From assembly GCA_963712715.1 (NCBI GenBank), contig CAVQJI010000009.1, positions 1 to 64,000 of the forward strand: a stretch of DNA of 64,000 bases. The letters run 5' to 3'. A model generated the notes under the pieces. The model was not told the origin of the DNA and made no database searches. It worked only from the letters and a program-made list of their open reading frames with translations. Position 1 is the stretch's first letter, and each line of letters starts with the position of its first letter. Of the stretch, positions 1 to 8,844 are shown piece after piece. Both the position numbers and the translations under genes were made by a program. Source of the stretch: JAFEDN01 sp963712715 (GTDB lineage Bacteria > Pseudomonadota > Gammaproteobacteria > Coxiellales > Coxiellaceae).

Positions 1-1
1 A

Positions 2-1219
2 CATATTATCATGCTCAGGAAATGGCTTCAGTGCCGGGCATGATTCCGCAGTCATCAGTTTTAACAAATTATCAGTAATGGATTGCATGGGTTTACGCAG
101 TCTTTCCACATCTGACACGATATATCCGGCAGTGACGTCATTATTCATTTTATGATTGAGCAGCCGTTTAACGGCATAAGCCGAAATATCCAGGCTTTCG
201 GCAAGGGTGATAAACGTGCGGCGGAGATCCTGGACAGTAAAAGTGACGCCGGAATCTTTGGTGACTTTGGCGGCCTGTTTGCGGGGTTCCACGATGTAGC
301 CGCCTTTGCCGGTGCCGGGGAAAACATATTCGCTACTGACCTGTTGTTGGCGGCGAGTGAGCAATTCAGATAAATAATCAGACAGGGGCAAAGTGTGAGG
401 TTGATGATTCTTGGTCTCCTCAACGGTTAGCGTTTTAGCTTTTAAATCAATATCGCTCCATTTGAGTTTGGCGGCTTCGTTTTTCCGCAGGCCAGTAAAC
501 AAAACCATCAATAAATAATCGTGGAGCGTTTCGTTAGTCATTTTTTGTAGTCCCCGATGCCAGGCCGCTAAGTCATGGGGCTTAATATAAGTTTGCCGCC
601 GTTTGATGCGATACCAGGCACGGGTTTGCGATAGCCGCTTGACAGGGTTTTCAGTAATCAGCGAATGACCTTTAGCATCTTCATATTTTACGGCGGCAAA
701 ATTAAATAAGGCGCGTAATACGCGCATGGCAAAATTGGCATACGCTCGCCCTTGGTCTTCGCCCAGAGAATCGTGCCGCTTGGCAACTTTATCTTTGGTA
801 ATGCTGAGTAGGGGTTTATCTTTCCAGTCGGCAAACGCACGGTTGACTACATTTTTGTAATCATAAAGCGTCCTGGGTTTGAGTTCTTTGCGGGCTTTGA
901 GATAGTCCTGAAACACGTCGTTGAGGGAGAGTGACTGAAACTCGGCGGTTTTCTGTTCAGCGCGTGGGTCAATGCCGGTGGCGATTTGCCCTAATAATTT
1001 TTGGGCTTCGCGGCGGGCCTGCTCAACGGTGATCTCTCCGTAACGGCCTATGGTCATGCGCCGGACTTTGCCGCTAACCAGCTTTTCCACGATAAAACTT
1101 TTGATGCCGCTGGCGGTCACGCGCACGCCGAAGCCTTTCAATTGCCCGTCGCGGTAGAAGGCTTGATCGCGGTCGGTAGGGGCTGTAATATGGTCAACAG
1201 TAGTTTTAGTTAATCGCAT
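2..1219 (-). CDS. P4-type tyrosine recombinase (integrase), C-terminus cut by window edge
   Basis: This is a site-specific integrase that would insert and excise the element lying to the left. The frame opens with ATG at 1219 and runs to the window edge without a stop (406 codons seen). The N-terminus has the DUF4102-type arm-binding domain (DGQLKGFGVRV, then RRMTIGRYGEITVEQAR). The C-terminal catalytic domain shows Arg245 (TGLRKNEAAKLKW), Arg333 in VQDLRRTF, His356 (LLNHK) and the nucleophile Tyr366 (TAGYI). Box II carries Gln330 where many relatives have His, a tolerated variation in some families. It is transcribed away from the tRNA-derived att site 160 bp upstream, the usual arrangement for an integrase at one end of a genomic island. 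Confidence 0.93.
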   Translation of the reverse strand, partial: MRLTKTTVDHITAPTDRDQAFYRDGQLKGFGVRVTASGIKSFIVEKLVSGKVRRMTIGRYGEITVEQARREAQKLLGQIATGIDPRAEQKTAEFQSLSLNDVFQDYLKARKELKPRTLYDYKNVVNRAFADWKDKPLLSITKDKVAKRHDSLGEDQGRAYANFAMRVLRALFNFAAVKYEDAKGHSLITENPVKRLSQTRAWYRIKRRQTYIKPHDLAAWHRGLQKMTNETLHDYLLMVLFTGLRKNEAAKLKWSDIDLKAKTLTVEETKNHQPHTLPLSDYLSELLTRRQQQVSSEYVFPGTGKGGYIVEPRKQAAKVTKDSGVTFTVQDLRRTFITLAESLDISAYAVKRLLNHKMNNDVTAGYIVSDVERLRKPMQSITDNLLKLMTAESCPALKPFPEHDNM

Positions 1220-1382
1220 TAGTCGGTCTCCTATGTAGAAGCTATGTAGAAGGAATAGCAAAAACTCGTTACAAGAGCTTAAAACTGATTATGCCAGTAA
1301 CTATTTGTAAAGTAAAGTTTTTTAAAACAAAATAGGGGTTTTTAAAACAGTTTAAAAGGTATTAAAACTGCTATTTTTAGAA

Positions 1383-1427
1383 TTCGTAATTAGCCGGTCG
1401 GGGGTTCGATTCCTCTTACCGGCACCA
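1383..1427 (+). other. att site: 3' half of tRNA-Thr(CGU)
   Basis: The segment reads as a tRNA from the anticodon loop to the CCA end: loop TTCGTAA (anticodon CGT) at 1383-1389, stem half TTAGC, variable CGGTC, T-stem GGGGG, T-loop TTCGATT, T-stem CCTCT, acceptor strand TACCGGC, then A and CCA (1425-1427). No D-arm or 5' acceptor strand precedes it: bases 1378-1382 (TAGAA) do not pair with TTAGC. It is therefore a duplicated tRNA 3' end left by integration rather than a tRNA gene. The intact tRNA-Thr should lie at the other end of the element, to the left of the window. tRNA-Thr(CGU) is a known integration target, for example thrW in E. coli. Confidence 0.75.
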
Positions 1428-1836
1428 CAATAAGTATTGAATAAATTTTTCAATTTAAGAATTTCTTAATATAAACATTAGTATGCTTATTGCATCAATT
1501 TTTTATTAGTGTGGCAAGCTGAGAGAAGGTTTAATAAATAATTCTGCGATTATTTCCTATTCGTTTAGATCTAAACAAACAGAACATCTGTATCGGGATG
1601 GAAATTTTATTTATAATTTTCCTGTCCACCTGTGGCTGGCTGACTTAGGGCTTCCTCAAGTACTTTCTAACATCATCCTGTTTGAATATTGGCTGCCTGA
1701 AGAAAAAAACATTGAAGCACTTCCGGCTTTTTCGTTCGAGCAAATAAGTAACCCGTTTTCAATTAACTATCCCTTAAGAGATGAAAAAGGGCAATTATTC
1801 TTTAAGACTGCGCCCGAAGGTAGTTATGAGAGATCC

Positions 1837-3261
1837 ATGGCATCTTTGGCTCTGGAAGCGCGTCTTTATAAATCGGGTATCTATGACTTTTATACCAATA
1901 CAATTGTACCCGGGACATATGCATTGTTAGAGCAACAATTACCCCCCGTTTTAAATCTGATTGGATTTCCCAAAGTTTTGAATAATATTGTTCTGGGTTA
2001 TTTGAACTATGAGCATTGGCAATACTTATGGCGTAAAAGTAATGAAAATAGAACTTATCAGTATCATTTTCCCTGGAAAGAGGATGAAAAGCACCGGCGT
2101 TTAACACGTGTAATGATCGAGGAGGACAAATATCCTGTGAAGGAACACAATACAATCATCATTAAGGGATTATTATTCACGTTTGTACAAAAGCTTCCTG
2201 AAGTGCTGATCACTATCATCACTGATTACGTGGGTGAGATTAAAAATGAATCTAAAAAAACCAGCAAGGATTTGGTTTTAGATGAAATAGAGCATTTTAT
2301 TGAAAAATATATTGCTATGGAAGCGCAAGCTACCAATACTCTAATAAATTATATGGTCCTGAAGTGCGCCCAGAAAGCCATACAGGCGATTCGTGAAGGT
2401 AAAGGTTTCCAACCATCTCTTCCAGAAGAGTTTAAATATTTGTACCAGCCGTCGTCGCATCACGGCCGAATTTTTCCCGGAGCTCCTTTTAAACATTATT
2501 TTGATTTTCTCCATAAATTTTTCGCCGATCTATCCTTTTCCACTGATGCCCGCAATTACTATAATATGACCTTTTTTGAACATGCTATCCGTCATATCAA
2601 TCGTCTGGAGCCAGCAGAAATCCGGAATATTTCCCGAGTCTTCAATATGGCCAAATCGTTGATCGAAAGTTCGTATATTCTATCAACCAAGGCTTCTTCA
2701 AGTACTATTTTTTATTTTGGTTCGGAAGTCGTAGGTTCTCTCTGTCGCCACGTTGTTTCGCACTTGCAACGCGGAGATGAAATAAAAAACCTGAATAATA
2801 GAGGAAACAGACCCGTATTATTGAATAAAATTTCAGGCGTATTAAAAAACCCGCTGAGCAGTATCGAATTTAATGACCAGAAGGGTTTTTTCGTAACCTT
2901 TGCCAATAAAGACAAAGGTATCCAGTTCTTTAATTATCATAAAAGGTCGAAGATATTGGATATACTGTATAAATATATTAATGAAACAAAAAGTCGTTCC
3001 CGGTTATCGGTTTTATTCTCATCAGAAGAAAATTATTCTAAACATGCCCAAACTTTAGTGGATCGACTTTTAGATATCCCATTTGCCAGCCCCCATGAAT
3101 ATGTGATAATAGATGAAATTGGGAAACTGCTGGCTTCAAATACGCTAAAAAGCGAGCCTTATAAAAAAGCATTGAAGCAAGTGAAAGACGAACTCGGCCA
3201 GGAAGCGTCTCGAAGCCAGGTATTAGGCCAGACAGGACTCACGCATCCAGGGAAGAACTAG
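1837..3261 (+). CDS. Uncharacterised protein with repeated LPxVLxxII motifs; 5' end unclear
   Basis: No family is recognised. The first ATG of the frame is 1837 (474 aa), but the frame is open and protein-like from 1510, with the same motif style (LGLPQVLSNII near 1650) as inside the gene (IGFPKVLNNIV, KLPEVLITII). The true N-terminus is therefore about 100 residues longer or has been lost. No ATG, GTG or TTG lies in frame between 1510 and 1837. An in-frame ATG at 1483 is cut off by a TAG at 1507. The three LPxVLxxII segments recall F-box or helical-repeat style motifs, but that is weak. The stop TAG (3259-3261) is the insertion point of the IS630 element and is recreated by it. Effector-like or mobile cargo origin is inference. 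Confidence 0.55.
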   Translation: MASLALEARLYKSGIYDFYTNTIVPGTYALLEQQLPPVLNLIGFPKVLNNIVLGYLNYEHWQYLWRKSNENRTYQYHFPWKEDEKHRRLTRVMIEEDKYPVKEHNTIIIKGLLFTFVQKLPEVLITIITDYVGEIKNESKKTSKDLVLDEIEHFIEKYIAMEAQATNTLINYMVLKCAQKAIQAIREGKGFQPSLPEEFKYLYQPSSHHGRIFPGAPFKHYFDFLHKFFADLSFSTDARNYYNMTFFEHAIRHINRLEPAEIRNISRVFNMAKSLIESSYILSTKASSSTIFYFGSEVVGSLCRHVVSHLQRGDEIKNLNNRGNRPVLLNKISGVLKNPLSSIEFNDQKGFFVTFANKDKGIQFFNYHKRSKILDILYKYINETKSRSRLSVLFSSEENYSKHAQTLVDRLLDIPFASPHEYVIIDEIGKLLASNTLKSEPYKKALKQVKDELGQEASRSQVLGQTGLTHPGKN

Positions 3262-4413
3262 TACCCCGTCAAATAAGTTTTTCCGGATTGTTTAATAGGT
3301 GCATAACACAAGCTTTTTCTTGCTTTAGATTTTGTAAAACGCCAATTAATTTTTGTTTGCTTTTTATTAATTATTTTATTCCATGCACGTGTTTGAAATT
3401 TTAAATTTTCTATTGTTCCTATTCTCCCATCACCTAAGCATTGCCTTGAATACATTCCAATTGCAATCTCAGCTTGGTTTAACCAGCTTCCATGTTTCGG
3501 GGTATAATGAACTTCAAATTTATTCCATAGTCTTTTTACCTTCTTTTTCACCATAATTCTCTATCAAATGTTTTTCACTTTGCGTAGATCTAAATTATCC
3601 ATTACTAAAATAATCTTTTCTGCATCGTTATATTTTTCGGATAACAATTTAATGAATTGCGAAAAATCAGAACCACATCGTTTTTCTGTTACAATGTTAA
3701 TATACTTCCCAGCTTTCGGTTCAACCGCGCAAAATACATTTACTGATCCGTTTCGTTTATATTCATAATCTTTTTTTAAAATATCTCCAGGATCATTTGG
3801 TAAAATACGTTTACGTGTATCGCTTATTAACGGAACTGGTTTTTCATCTATACAAATAACAGGCTTTTTTTCATTATATGGGCGTGCATATACGTCTAAT
3901 ACATCTTCCATTTTTTTTATATATTCTTCATTTAAATCACCAATGCACCACATCTTTTCTTGCCAAGGCTTTAAATCATGTTCTTGCAAAATAATTCTAA
4001 CTTGTTCTCGACTAATTGATCGATCAATTAAACCACGTTTCTCTGATTCTTTAGCTATCAAATCCAAAGTCCATCTATAACAACCACTGGGTGGATTCGT
4101 ACAAACCATCGCAATAATTCTTGATCTCTCCCGATCATCAAAATCAATTGGACGACCTGATCGCTCATCATCATACAAGGCAGCAATCAAATCCCTCTTC
4201 ATTATAAGCATTTCCGACATTCGTCACTGTTTTTGAATCAACATTTAATATCAGAGCTATTTCACCTGATGAATATCCATGATGAAGACAATTCAAAATA
4301 TTTGCACGCCTGATAACACGCGGCTCTTCGTATTTTAGAAATTCTTTTATCGCAATGAGTTCATTTTTCTTAAGTTTTAGTGTCAATGGCAACATGATCT
4401 TTCCCTGATTCAT
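3258..4413 (-). pseudogene. IS630-family DDE transposase, frameshifted
   Basis: The protein is readable in three pieces. Piece one (4413-4171) holds the helix-turn-helix (SSGEIALILNVDSKTV). Piece two (about 4190-3564) carries the first catalytic Asp in VICIDEKP and the second in LVMDNLD. Piece three (3554-3258) carries YTPKHGSWLNQAEI with the catalytic Glu. The order and motifs match IS630 transposases. Frames change near 4180 (around DCC/ALYDDERSGRP) and again around 3570-3540, where at least two small indels are needed to join the D and E domains. As read, it cannot make a full transposase unless frameshifting or sequence errors account for this. Its stop codon is supplied by flanking host DNA. 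Confidence 0.88.
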
Positions 4414-4482
4414 TTTAAAAATCAGGAATCATGACACAAAAACGAGTTTATATAATCCGGAAAAACTTATTTGACGGGGTAC
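3261..4482 (-). mobile_element. IS630-family insertion sequence, decayed
   Basis: The element is bounded by perfect 29-bp inverted repeats (3261-3289 and 4454-4482, starting GTACCCCGTCAAATAAG) and flanked by the dinucleotide TA on both sides (3259-3260 and 4483-4484), the target duplication typical of IS630/Tc1-mariner elements. It contains one transposase gene on the minus strand, broken into three reading frames. At the left junction the four bases CTAG (3258-3261) act as a stop codon on both strands: TAG for the upstream host gene and TAG for the transposase. Confidence 0.9.
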
Positions 4483-4598
4483 TAGTACGCCATCCACTTA
4501 ATTCCTGATAACCACAGTGGTTAGGGGCAACGGATAATTGACAGAATTTATTTTTTGGACTAGATTTTTTTGAGTAAATGACATTTAAAGAGGATAAA

Positions 4599-4898
4599 AT
4601 GTCTAAAACAACAAAAAAATGGTCTCGAAAAGTGACGGAAAATAGTCATGCGTTAGCACTGGAGAATCGGGTTTTCACCTGGAGTAGTCCTAAAAAAATC
4701 GCGGCTTCTTTACGGAAAAGTGCGTTGGAAAGCCGGAACAGAAAATCTTCTGCTTTTAGGTCCGCTATGTCTATGTTGTGTTTTTATATTAATCGGGCCG
4801 GGAAAAAACTTCCAGAAAATAAACTCAATATTTTGAATAAGGCCAAACAGGAATTACGTAAATTATTTAATAGAGACAAACCTAAAAATAATGACTGA
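4599..4898 (+). CDS. DUF3175 family protein
   Basis: A small basic protein of 99 aa. The sequence KKWSRKVTENSHALALENRVF, then SPKKIAASLRKSA and RSAMSMLCFYINRAGKKLP, matches the DUF3175 family, which has no known function. The ATG at 4599 is preferred over 4578 because AAAGAGGA sits just before it. A gene-sized gap separates it from the IS, so it is not part of that element. The hairpin immediately downstream probably ends its transcript. Confidence 0.8.
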   Translation: MSKTTKKWSRKVTENSHALALENRVFTWSSPKKIAASLRKSALESRNRKSSAFRSAMSMLCFYINRAGKKLPENKLNILNKAKQELRKLFNRDKPKNND

Positions 4899-4914
4899 AC
4901 GGTTAAGCCCAATT

Positions 4915-4936
4915 TGCCCGGGTTAAAACCCGGGCA
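4915..4936. terminator. Hairpin between convergent genes
   Basis: Perfect 8-bp stem TGCCCGGG/CCCGGGCA with a TTAAAA loop, placed 17 bp after the DUF3175 stop and 27 bp before the end of the convergent VOC gene. There is a weak T/A tract on either side (GAAATTTT to the right). It could terminate transcription from both directions. Confidence 0.6.
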
Positions 4937-4963
4937 GAAATTTTAAGGGCAGTTTAAACACAA

Positions 4964-5536
4964 TTATTTTTTACTAAAAATTTGCGCCGCACGTTTTTTT
5001 TGTTCTCGTGTTGAAACATCTTCAATATGTGTGGCAACATGCCATTTATGACCATATTGATCTTCCAGAAAAGCACAGCGGTCTCCATAAAACATATTTT
5101 CAAGGGGACGTGTCAGTTTTGCCCCGGCTGCAGTGGCGGCAGCGACCGTTTTATCGACATTTTTAACGTATAAATGAAGAGTGATGGCGGCGCCTCCGAA
5201 CGCTTTTGGACTGCGCGCATTAAATTCGGGGCACTCATCCGCTAACATAATTTTGGAATCGCCAATCTTTAACTCAGAGTGAGAAATTTTACCGTCAGGG
5301 CGATCCATTTTTAAAACTATTTTGGCGTTAAAGGCCTTTCGGTAGAATTCAATGGCTTTTGCGGCATTTTCAACAATCAAATAAGGTGTTATCGTATGAT
5401 ACCCTTTAGGAATTGCCAATACCTTTTTCTTCTTTTTTACGGCAGGAGTGGCAGGTTTAAGTACCTTTTTTTTGGTAATTTTTCGGGAAGAAAGAGAGTT
5501 TTTTTTTGCTTTTGCAGCAGGTTTAGCTTTTGGCAT
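4964..5536 (-). CDS. VOC-superfamily (PhnB/glyoxalase-like) protein with Lys-rich N-terminus
   Basis: The C-terminal two-thirds is a vicinal-oxygen-chelate fold of the PhnB-like type: HTITPYLIVENAAKAIEFYRKAF (split here by family landmarks), HSELKIGDSKIMLADE, and DRCAFLEDQYGHKWHVATH. Such proteins are usually annotated as glyoxalase or bleomycin-resistance-like, with unknown substrate. The first 40 residues are an unusual Lys/Ala-rich extension (KKKVLKPATPAVKKKKK), which could bind nucleic acid or be a linker. The minus-strand ATG at 5536 has AAAGGAAAA upstream. Confidence 0.8.
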   Translation of the reverse strand: MPKAKPAAKAKKNSLSSRKITKKKVLKPATPAVKKKKKVLAIPKGYHTITPYLIVENAAKAIEFYRKAFNAKIVLKMDRPDGKISHSELKIGDSKIMLADECPEFNARSPKAFGGAAITLHLYVKNVDKTVAAATAAGAKLTRPLENMFYGDRCAFLEDQYGHKWHVATHIEDVSTREQKKRAAQIFSKK

Positions 5537-5627
5537 AAAAATTTTCCTTTAAATAATTAACAAGGGCAGAATTGTAACACCTTCGAACTCATATTAAAAT
5601 AGTAATATTATCAAATGATTTTTTGGC

Positions 5628-5668
5628 AGCGATCAATTGGAGACATTGATCGCTAATATATTTTTTTT
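5628..5668 (+). promoter_or_regulatory. Hairpin plus T-tract in the 5' leader of the cyclic-nucleotide phosphodiesterase
   Basis: A perfect 10-bp stem AGCGATCAAT/ATTGATCGCT (5628-5637 and 5645-5654) with a 7-base loop is followed by AATATATTTTTTTT. The structure looks like an intrinsic terminator. It lies only 12 bases before the start codon, with the GGAGGGG ribosome site in between. It could be an attenuator, a transcription stop insulating the gene, or a palindromic operator. Confidence 0.5.
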
Positions 5669-5680
5669 CAGGGAGGGGCA

Positions 5681-6682
5681 ATGAAAATTTATATTTATTG
5701 GATTTTTTTTCTGTTGTTTAGTTGCCAAATGGCAGCTGCTGAAGGTAGAGAATATTTTAGCGTGTTACCTTTAGGCGTATCTGGCGGTGAGCTTGAAAAC
5801 AATCTCTCTGCATATTTGGTTGCTCCTGCCGGGACGCAGGATTTTGTTGCTCTTGATGCGGGGACATTATGTTCTGCTATCAAAAAAATTCCAGCTGCCG
5901 AATATAACAAAATAGGAATTCATGCTTCGGCAGGCAATTCTTTAGGAGACACGTTGTTATCCCGATATATAAAATCATATTTAATTTCACATGCTCACCT
6001 CGATCATATCATTGGCATGGTAATGTGTTCAACGATAGATAGTCATAAAGAAATTTTGGGCAGAGATTCTACCATTGATTATTTGCGGGATTATATTTTT
6101 AACTGGAAAATATGGCCCAATTTAGCGGATGAAGGCACTCCGCCCTTGATAAAGCAATATCATTACCACCGTCTACATTTTGATATTCAATATTCAGTTC
6201 CCGGAACGGCAATGACGGTGCGGGCATTTCCGCTTAGTCACGGCTCTCATTATCCTTCAACAGCATTTTTGCTGGAATCTCGAGGTCATTACCTGCTTTA
6301 TTTTGGTGATACCGGGGCTGACCCTATTGAGGGCAGTGAAGATATTCACAAAATTTGGGAAACGATCGCGCCATTGATACGCGCACATAAACTGGATTCG
6401 ATTTTTATAGAAGCTTCTTATCCTGATGACCGTCCCGATAAATTGCTGTTTGGCCACTTAACTCCGCGCTGGGTATTGTTCGAACTCAATCAATTGTCTC
6501 ATATCGTTAATCCACAACATCCTGCTATGGCATTGCATGGGCTTCAAATTGTGGTCACTCACATTAAGGTGGGTTTGGAAGATCGCGATATTCCCGGGCT
6601 TATAGCCACACAGTTGAATGAAAAAAATAATTTAGGCGTGAAATTTATCATTCCAAAGCCTCTTCAGCTTATGATATTTTAA
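5681..6682 (+). CDS. cpdP: Class II 3',5'-cyclic-nucleotide phosphodiesterase, exported
   Basis: This enzyme would hydrolyse cAMP or cGMP. The protein (333 aa) starts with a signal peptide (MKIYIYWIFFLLFSCQMAAA), so the enzyme is probably periplasmic, as CpdP of Vibrio fischeri is. The class II signature is the metal-binding HAHLDH at residues 104-109. SHGSHYPSTAFLLE, YLLYFGDTG and FIEASYPDD follow the order seen in this family and in yeast PDE1. The start has a strong GGAGGGG site. It is a single gene, preceded by a terminator-like hairpin. In a host-associated bacterium it may scavenge or destroy host cyclic nucleotides, which is inference. Confidence 0.88.
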   Translation: MKIYIYWIFFLLFSCQMAAAEGREYFSVLPLGVSGGELENNLSAYLVAPAGTQDFVALDAGTLCSAIKKIPAAEYNKIGIHASAGNSLGDTLLSRYIKSYLISHAHLDHIIGMVMCSTIDSHKEILGRDSTIDYLRDYIFNWKIWPNLADEGTPPLIKQYHYHRLHFDIQYSVPGTAMTVRAFPLSHGSHYPSTAFLLESRGHYLLYFGDTGADPIEGSEDIHKIWETIAPLIRAHKLDSIFIEASYPDDRPDKLLFGHLTPRWVLFELNQLSHIVNPQHPAMALHGLQIVVTHIKVGLEDRDIPGLIATQLNEKNNLGVKFIIPKPLQLMIF

Positions 6683-6712
6683 TATAGTCATCGCGCCTGG
6701 GTTTTAGGATAT

Positions 6713-6796
6713 CGTCATTGCGAGCGCCAGCGAAGCAATCCAGTACAGAGCGTTGGCCGAAGTACGACTGGATTGCTTCGCTCGCGCTCGCAATGT
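6713..6796. repeat. REP-like palindrome, copy 1
   Basis: The 84-bp element starts GTCATTGCGAGCG and ends with the reverse complement. Its stem also contains AGCGAAGCAATCCAGT. It is one of five copies in the window (also 8845, 18801, 19690 and 56875). It sits between convergent genes, just after the phosphodiesterase, where it may serve as a 3' end structure. Confidence 0.85.
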
Positions 6797-6805
6797 CAGT
6801 TAGAG

Positions 6806-8665
6806 CTACGGGACGTGACGATTAATGGTAGTATTAACGAATACTTTTTTGGTGGGTTTCCTTCGACCTTGAAGAACCCTCGGGCTCACTCTATTCATTA
6901 ATATCTCAGTGATATTAGTGGTATTCGTCGTTTTCCGTGGTTGCGAAAAAAGATCCGTTTGCGGCTTTAATACCTGGCTTAAATTTAATGCATTTATCCT
7001 GCCGTGTGTTTCTGCGAAGTTGGATTTGCTCTTACTTTCTCTGATTGGTGGAAAGTTAGCAGATGCAGGCACTGGAGGAGAACTAAATAGCAATACTCTT
7101 GAGTGCAAAGAGTCAGAAACACCGTGTTTTGGCTTTATGACAGTTGTGACATTATTTTGAGCCACTGGAATTTCCGGTTTCTTTAAAGCGAGAGGTGGAA
7201 GTGGTGGGAGCCAGGAAGAGGGAGATGGGGAAGTCGGAACTAACCTCTGAACAGGTTCAAACGGTAAAGGCATTTTATGAGAAGATATGGATAAAAATGA
7301 TGCCATAGAAAAAGATCTTTCTAACGCGCCGGATTCTGTATTCTCATCTTTAATTTCTTTGCGTAACGATTTCTGTACGATTTCTTCATCGATTAACCGA
7401 TGATTTAAAGGAGATTTTAACTTTGCTTCTAGAGCTTCTAGCTGTTCTTTTATACACTGATATTGACTTATAGATTTTTCTTCGGTATGGATTGCTTCCG
7501 CTAACAGTCTTTTAAATTTTATATTTTGCTGTTCTTCATGTGAAGGGTCAGAAATCACAGTTGATTTTACCGACATCATGCTGGATTTCAGCACTTTTTC
7601 CTGCTGTGCTTTATAAGCAAGCTTTAATGCTTCAAGACAGGCGTTTGCTTTTATAAATTCAATATGGGATAGCATACTCTGATCTTCCAAAATAATCAGC
7701 TGTTCCCTGTAAGCAGGTAATGCTCTGATGTGATTGATGAGAATGATGGTGCTCTTAGTCAGAGTGGGGATGCTTCCAAAATTCAATGTATGAATATGTT
7801 TCTGAATATCCTTTTTAGCTTCCGGTAAATCTTTTTCTTGAGAAGTTTCGTATTTATTGAGGGTTTCATAAAAATCAGCGATATTTGCGGGAATATTTTC
7901 ACCACAACCAGAGATGTACCGGTCTAAATTAATACGCAAAACACACCATTCCGCGGCTGAAACGATTTCTGCAGTAGGCACGCCATCGTATTCAGGGATT
8001 TCAGTGATAAAATATCCCAATGCTTCGATTTGCTTTTTCATCAACGCGCAGTCTTTGTTATGATAAAGATACTGGATAGCTGGCTTACTAAACTCTTCTT
8101 TCTTTTTTCGGATTTGCTGTTTCAGTTCGACCACTTGCGCAACAGTTGCAAAAGCCTCCGACGCAAAATTACTGAGTAGCGGGAGAGTTTTTTCATCTCT
8201 TAATAAGCAGATATTTTTAACATGATCAATGAATGATTTATCATCCATAATGACAGGCATAGTGGAGTTACTAAAAAAAGTTGAAAAATGCGCCTTCTCC
8301 TTGTTTGCGCAGAATTGTCCGGGGCTTGGGAGATGAACTTGAGTATCATAATGTGTCCCTGGAGGATCTATTGAATCAAAAAGCGATTCATTATCAATTT
8401 TTTTAAGAGCCGCAACCTTATCATTGGGATATATTTCAAAAGCGACATACTTTAAATGCCTGTAAGCGAGGACGGCAGCGGAATTATTAGCCCTAAAGCG
8501 TTGAACATGAAGAACACCGTCAAGACATTCGATTTCATTTAAAATAAGTTCATGAACTATGGAATGAATTGTCGAAAAATTTTCATAATTATTGAAAACA
8601 GGTTCTAATAGATGAAACCCAATAAAAATTTCCGAATTACTGAAAGATTTAGCTTTACGACTCAT
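6806..8665 (-). CDS. Large uncharacterised, effector-like protein (619 aa)
   Basis: No enzymatic family is recognised. There is no signal peptide or membrane segment. The middle (about residues 160-440) is rich in Glu, Lys, Leu and Ala and looks helical or coiled-coil (ELKQQIRKKKEEF, QYQCIKEQLEALEAKLKS). The last 170 residues are low-complexity, rich in Ser and Pro (PTSPSPSSWLPPLPPLAL), and end in a basic, Thr/Asn-rich tail. This architecture of helical body, Pro/Ser linker and polar tail resembles type IV-secreted effectors of Legionellales and the two large genes at 50-57 kb. Secretion is inference. The start ATG has a GAGGAAA site. It is a single gene flanked by repeats. Confidence 0.7.
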   Translation of the reverse strand: MSRKAKSFSNSEIFIGFHLLEPVFNNYENFSTIHSIVHELILNEIECLDGVLHVQRFRANNSAAVLAYRHLKYVAFEIYPNDKVAALKKIDNESLFDSIDPPGTHYDTQVHLPSPGQFCANKEKAHFSTFFSNSTMPVIMDDKSFIDHVKNICLLRDEKTLPLLSNFASEAFATVAQVVELKQQIRKKKEEFSKPAIQYLYHNKDCALMKKQIEALGYFITEIPEYDGVPTAEIVSAAEWCVLRINLDRYISGCGENIPANIADFYETLNKYETSQEKDLPEAKKDIQKHIHTLNFGSIPTLTKSTIILINHIRALPAYREQLIILEDQSMLSHIEFIKANACLEALKLAYKAQQEKVLKSSMMSVKSTVISDPSHEEQQNIKFKRLLAEAIHTEEKSISQYQCIKEQLEALEAKLKSPLNHRLIDEEIVQKSLRKEIKDENTESGALERSFSMASFLSISSHKMPLPFEPVQRLVPTSPSPSSWLPPLPPLALKKPEIPVAQNNVTTVIKPKHGVSDSLHSRVLLFSSPPVPASANFPPIRESKSKSNFAETHGRINALNLSQVLKPQTDLFSQPRKTTNTTNITEILMNRVSPRVLQGRRKPTKKVFVNTTINRHVP

Positions 8666-8844
8666 TTTTTTTCCTCTGTGCTTGTTAGGGATTTTAAAAT
8701 TTAACTAATATTATATTTTTTTAAAAAATAAAGCAAACCTGGGATAACATGCATATTTAATTTGAAAAACCGCACAATATTGTTTTGAATATCAGGAAAG
8801 GTTAAACTACTACCGTTTCCATTTAGTTTTGACTGATTGAATTT

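Noticed and set aside
1378..1427. A complete tRNA gene
   Set aside because: Only the 3' half is present; no D-arm or 5' acceptor strand pairs with it.
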